64,000 nucleotides of DNA from Heliopora coerulea (lineage: Eukaryota > Cnidaria > Anthozoa > Scleralcyonacea > Helioporidae), in the NCBI GenBank assembly GCA_030142905.1, contig JASJOG010000003.1:310001-374000 (forward strand), in the 5' to 3' direction. The position numbers and the translations under genes are program-made. The notes below the pieces were generated by a model that was not told the DNA's origin, did no database searches, and worked only from the letters and a program-made list of their open reading frames with translations. Shown piece after piece: positions 61,549 to 64,000 of the stretch. Position 1 is the stretch's first letter. The number at the start of each line of letters is the position of its first letter.

Positions 61549-62541
61549 ATGAGTCTTTTTTATGGATACTCTGAAGAGGAAACAAAAGAATATCTTCCAT
61601 TATCAAGTGGCAAATTGACTGGAAATATAAATATGAGTTTAAATCGCGTCACTAATATGGCAGCTCCAATTGATAATACAGACGGCATTTCTAAGATATA
61701 TATGAGCACTTATTTGAATTCCTTCATTGATAAGATATTGATTGAAACATTAACATGGGAATATTTTCAATCAGCCAATGCCATGTATAAATTTGATCGT
61801 GGCAGTTCATCAGAGGTTAGTATGACAATTACAAGGCAGGTTGATAGAATATGCGACCAATCTCTATCTGGAGATGATGCGGAGAAACGAAATACCGCAA
61901 GGCAGCCGTTATTATGTACAAAAGCAGAGCGAATTAACAACAGATATTACTTGAAATTTGATGGTAATAAACGTATGATTTCATATATTGATTTGAATCC
62001 AAAAACTGGTGTATCTGATATTTGTAATATTTTCATAGTGTACCGTTTAAAAGCATTTGATGCCAATGCATATTGGACTAGAAATGGCTTATTTGGTCAT
62101 GATAATGGTGGCTTTGATAAATTTGTGTCATTTCTGGCACCGCCTAATAGTGACTTAATAGTAAGTTATGGAGGTAATTATGCAACTAAAGGACCAACTG
62201 GAGGTGCACGTTCAATAGGAGCATGTAAAAATAAAGCAAATTGTTCTGTTTTAAATACGTGGATATATTTAAGCATCCATTGGAACACATCAGCAGGATC
62301 TAATGAATCTTTTGTCTACTGTAATGGACAAAAACTAGGCTCTTTTACTACCACCACAACTCCAGGAAGTAGTAGAATGACTTTTGGAGATCTGGCTCCA
62401 ACTGGTATTGCTCCATTAAAAGGAGATATTGCCTTATTCATTCCTTATAGACATAAAATGGAGAAATCTGATATTGTTCTTCATCATGCTTGTATACGCG
62501 ACAAATGGTATAAAATCGATCATGAACCCATAAATTTATAA
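61549..62541 (+). CDS. Fibre-like protein: phage tail-fibre-type N-terminus plus LamG/ConA-like lectin domain
   Basis: Intact 330-codon frame starting 9 bp after the previous stop. Residues 15-50 read PLSSGKLTGNINMSLNRVTN..DGISKIYM, the pattern of tail-fibre shaft repeats (G-x-M/L-T-G-x-I-x-M ... D-x-x-x-K-x-Y). Residues about 135-320 look like a concanavalin/laminin-G fold: YYLKFDGNKRMI, NIFIVYRLKA, GLFGHDNGG, TWIYLSIHWN, FVYCNGQKLGSF and KGDIALFIPYRH, the usual strand order of LamG_3-like domains. A role in attaching a particle to host glycans is inferred. The frame has no damage. Confidence 0.7.
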   Translation: MSLFYGYSEEETKEYLPLSSGKLTGNINMSLNRVTNMAAPIDNTDGISKIYMSTYLNSFIDKILIETLTWEYFQSANAMYKFDRGSSSEVSMTITRQVDRICDQSLSGDDAEKRNTARQPLLCTKAERINNRYYLKFDGNKRMISYIDLNPKTGVSDICNIFIVYRLKAFDANAYWTRNGLFGHDNGGFDKFVSFLAPPNSDLIVSYGGNYATKGPTGGARSIGACKNKANCSVLNTWIYLSIHWNTSAGSNESFVYCNGQKLGSFTTTTTPGSSRMTFGDLAPTGIAPLKGDIALFIPYRHKMEKSDIVLHHACIRDKWYKIDHEPINL

Positions 62542-62559
62542 TATAACATGGTGTAATGC

Positions 62560-63030
62560 ATGAGAAAGATTCCAGAAGATGAGATGATGAAGCTAAAAGG
62601 TTGGTATTTATATTACCATAAATTGGCAACTTGTTACAAATCGAAATATAAGAAGTTTAAGTCAATAAAATTGGCATTAAATATAACCTCCACACCGCTA
62701 ATAGCATTAGGAAGTGTTCTTACGCCATTCACACACTTTACCAGTTTGTCTATAACTGGTGTTGGCGTAATTCTCCAGAGTTACATTGCAAAGTCCAATA
62801 CAAATAGAAAAATTGAGAGCTGTAAATTTGCATATACAAATTACAATAAAATTCTCACACAAGTGAACACATACATGAATGGCTTCCCATATGATGAAGC
62901 AGTTTTCCTATCAGATACTAAAGTACTGGATGATATTGTTATAGATACTTGCCCAACAATTAATGGTATATCTGATAGATATGACAGAATTTATCTACAG
63001 CAGTCTTGCAGTAGTCTAACAGATATCTAA
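62560..63030 (+). CDS. SLATT-like protein with two membrane segments
   Basis: 156 codons from ATG 62560. An N-terminal amphipathic helix (GWYLYYHKLATCYKSKYKKF) precedes two hydrophobic segments (about residues 40-57 and 64-80: LNITSTPLIALGSVLTPF; LSITGVGVILQSYI) and a soluble helical tail (YNKILTQVNTYMNG). This is the layout of SLATT-family proteins, which in bacteria are predicted effectors that disrupt membranes in nucleotide-signal systems. Relationship is by architecture only. Confidence 0.5.
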   Translation: MRKIPEDEMMKLKGWYLYYHKLATCYKSKYKKFKSIKLALNITSTPLIALGSVLTPFTHFTSLSITGVGVILQSYIAKSNTNRKIESCKFAYTNYNKILTQVNTYMNGFPYDEAVFLSDTKVLDDIVIDTCPTINGISDRYDRIYLQQSCSSLTDI

Positions 63031-63090
63031 CAGATGATCTGGCAGTAAACTGGCAGTAAACTGGCAGTAGAATATAAGATATATTATAAG

Positions 63091-63372
63091 ATGTCTGAAG
63101 AAACTCCTAAGATAATTGTAGTAAAAAAAGAGAAAGATCCAAGACGTGTTGAAGCTGGCAAACGTCTGGCAGAATTTAATAAAGAAAGAAAATTGAATTC
63201 ACCGATTGAACCATACAACGGCATTAATTACAACTTAATTGTAAATATAATTGGAATTACTGTTTCATTATTTAGTCTGTATTATGCGATGAACAATCAT
63301 AGTAAGAAACCGCAAGTTGAACCTGTAACTGAGACAAATAAGCCGCAAAAAGATCTGGATAGTCTGGAATAA
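63091..63372 (+). CDS. Small single-pass membrane protein
   Basis: 93 codons from ATG 63091 after GATATATTATAAG. Basic/acidic N-terminus (VVKKEKDPRRVEAGKRLAEF), one membrane segment at about residues 48-66 (LIVNIIGITVSLFSLYYAM) and a charged tail. Unknown function. Upstream at 63032-63070 sits a short run of CTGGCAGTA repeats. Confidence 0.6.
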   Translation: MSEETPKIIVVKKEKDPRRVEAGKRLAEFNKERKLNSPIEPYNGINYNLIVNIIGITVSLFSLYYAMNNHSKKPQVEPVTETNKPQKDLDSLE

Positions 63373-63388
63373 AATATAAATACTATAT

Positions 63389-64000
63389 ATGAAATTCAAA
63401 GATAACGTTAATATTCATATAGATGAAAAACAAATGTTGGTTTAAAGGTAAGGATCTTGCCACTTTATTAGGTTATAAAGATACTGATGATGCAATAAGA
63501 AAACATGTTGACGAAGAAGATAAGAAAAACTTTCCAATTCATTCATCTGGACAGATACGTCATTGCACTTTTTTAAATGAAATTGGAATGTATTCATTGA
63601 TATTAAGATCCAAATTAGATGCAGCCAAAAAGTTCAAACAATGGGTACCAAATTCCGTCAGTAGAAATAAGTTTAATAATACAATGGGATTTAAGATAGA
63701 AAATGAGTACGAGTTGCACATTAAAGTTGTTCAATATATAAGACGTTTTTATCCAGATTCATTGTTAATAGCTGGTCTAAGTGAATTTCAAGACACTTCC
63801 AATAAAAGAATCAAATCGTATAGAAAAGGGTATCAAAGAGGTCAGCCAGATATTATTATAGCCAATCAACATAAACATTATAATGGACTTTGCATTGAGT
63901 TTAAAACACCACAAAATACTGGACGATTGACAGATTCGCAGAAGGAGTTACTGGAAAAGTACGCAAGGAACAATTATAAATGCATGGTTTCTTGCGACTA
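63389..64000 (+). CDS. Bro-N domain plus VRR-NUC nuclease protein (partial, runs off window)
   Basis: The main frame opens at ATG 63423; an in-frame-like beginning at 63389 (MKFKDNVNIHIDE) is one base out of register, so a 1-bp loss near 63420 may have cut the first strand of the domain. Residues 1-85 match Bro-N: CWFKGKDLATLLGYKDTDDA, IRKHVDEEDK and LNEIGMYSLILRSKLDAAKK. Later, YQRGQPDIIIANQH, GLCIEFKTPQNTG and LTDSQKELLEKYARNNY form the VRR-NUC PD-(D/E)xK core. Bro-N domains bind DNA in large DNA viruses; VRR-NUC enzymes cut DNA structures. It probably acts in element replication or recombination. Confidence 0.75.

Larger units (their letters stand above)
50886..64000. mobile_element. Polinton/adintovirus-like element, left part (right end outside window)
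   Basis: A 13-kb block with virus-like gene content: FtsK/HerA-type ATPase, double-jelly-roll-type capsid candidate, retroviral-type integrase with chromodomain, lectin-like fibre and Bro-N/VRR-NUC nuclease. Genes are compact and intronless, in two divergent modules, with base composition more AT-rich than the adjacent LINEs. Polinton/Maverick elements are integrated, self-synthesising DNA transposons related to adenovirus-like viruses. Protein-primed DNA polymerase B and the protease are not in the window. The left boundary is a guess: AGTAGTATAGTAACTAG at 50886 has the AGT start often seen at Polinton ends. Confidence 0.78.

Overview
The window looks like nuclear DNA of an early-branching animal, most plausibly an anthozoan cnidarian (coral or sea anemone). 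It is AT-rich and contains an intron-rich receptor tyrosine kinase (RTK) gene, several Penelope-like retroelements (PLEs) with GIY-YIG endonucleases, restriction-like-endonuclease (RLE) LINEs and an integrated Polinton/adintovirus-type element. The taxon is inferred from gene and repeat style, not from a diagnostic marker.

Region 1 (about 0.26-36.9 kb, minus strand) is one FGFR/VEGFR-family RTK gene. I could place thirteen exons with matching phases and GT-AG borders: six immunoglobulin-domain exons, all phase 1-1, one transmembrane/juxtamembrane exon, four exons of split tyrosine kinase, and two tail exons ending at a TGA at 264-266. The signal-peptide exon(s) would lie above 36.9 kb and were not found. 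The introns carry PLEs (0.9-4 kb remnants, a longer copy at 4.86-7.25 kb, a decayed copy at 34-35.6 kb), LINE 3' remnants, tRNA-derived SINE-like sequences, long near-perfect palindromes and AT microsatellites.

Region 2 (about 38-50.9 kb) is a nest of RLE-type LINE copies, all on the minus strand. At least six copies of two families are present, together with several short repeat units. Nearly all are bordered by (ATT)n tracts, which fits Dong/R4-like insertion into TAA/ATT microsatellites. None is intact; the longest open RT-RLE frame is 672 codons (39.8-41.8 kb).

Region 3 (about 50.9 kb to the window end) is the left part of a Polinton/adintovirus-like element whose right end and any DNA polymerase lie outside. 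The minus-strand module holds an uncharacterised gene, an FtsK/HerA-type packaging ATPase, a double-jelly-roll-type major capsid candidate, a hydrophobic Gly/Ala-rich protein, an uncharacterised coiled-coil protein, a chromodomain retroviral-type integrase and a small conserved-looking protein. Most are broken. The capsid gene is split by a 4.1-kb PLE (53237-57333) bounded by an exact 12-bp target duplication, and the integrase has lost its central catalytic part. The plus-strand module is open: a 469-aa orphan with a four-fold 11-aa repeat and C-terminal membrane segment, a tail-fibre/lectin-like protein, a SLATT-like two-membrane-segment protein, a small membrane protein and a Bro-N plus VRR-NUC protein running off the window. 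The two modules diverge from a 17-bp AT-rich gap. The combination of lectin fibre, SLATT-like and Bro-N/VRR-NUC genes beside a decayed capsid/integrase module is the most unusual content here.
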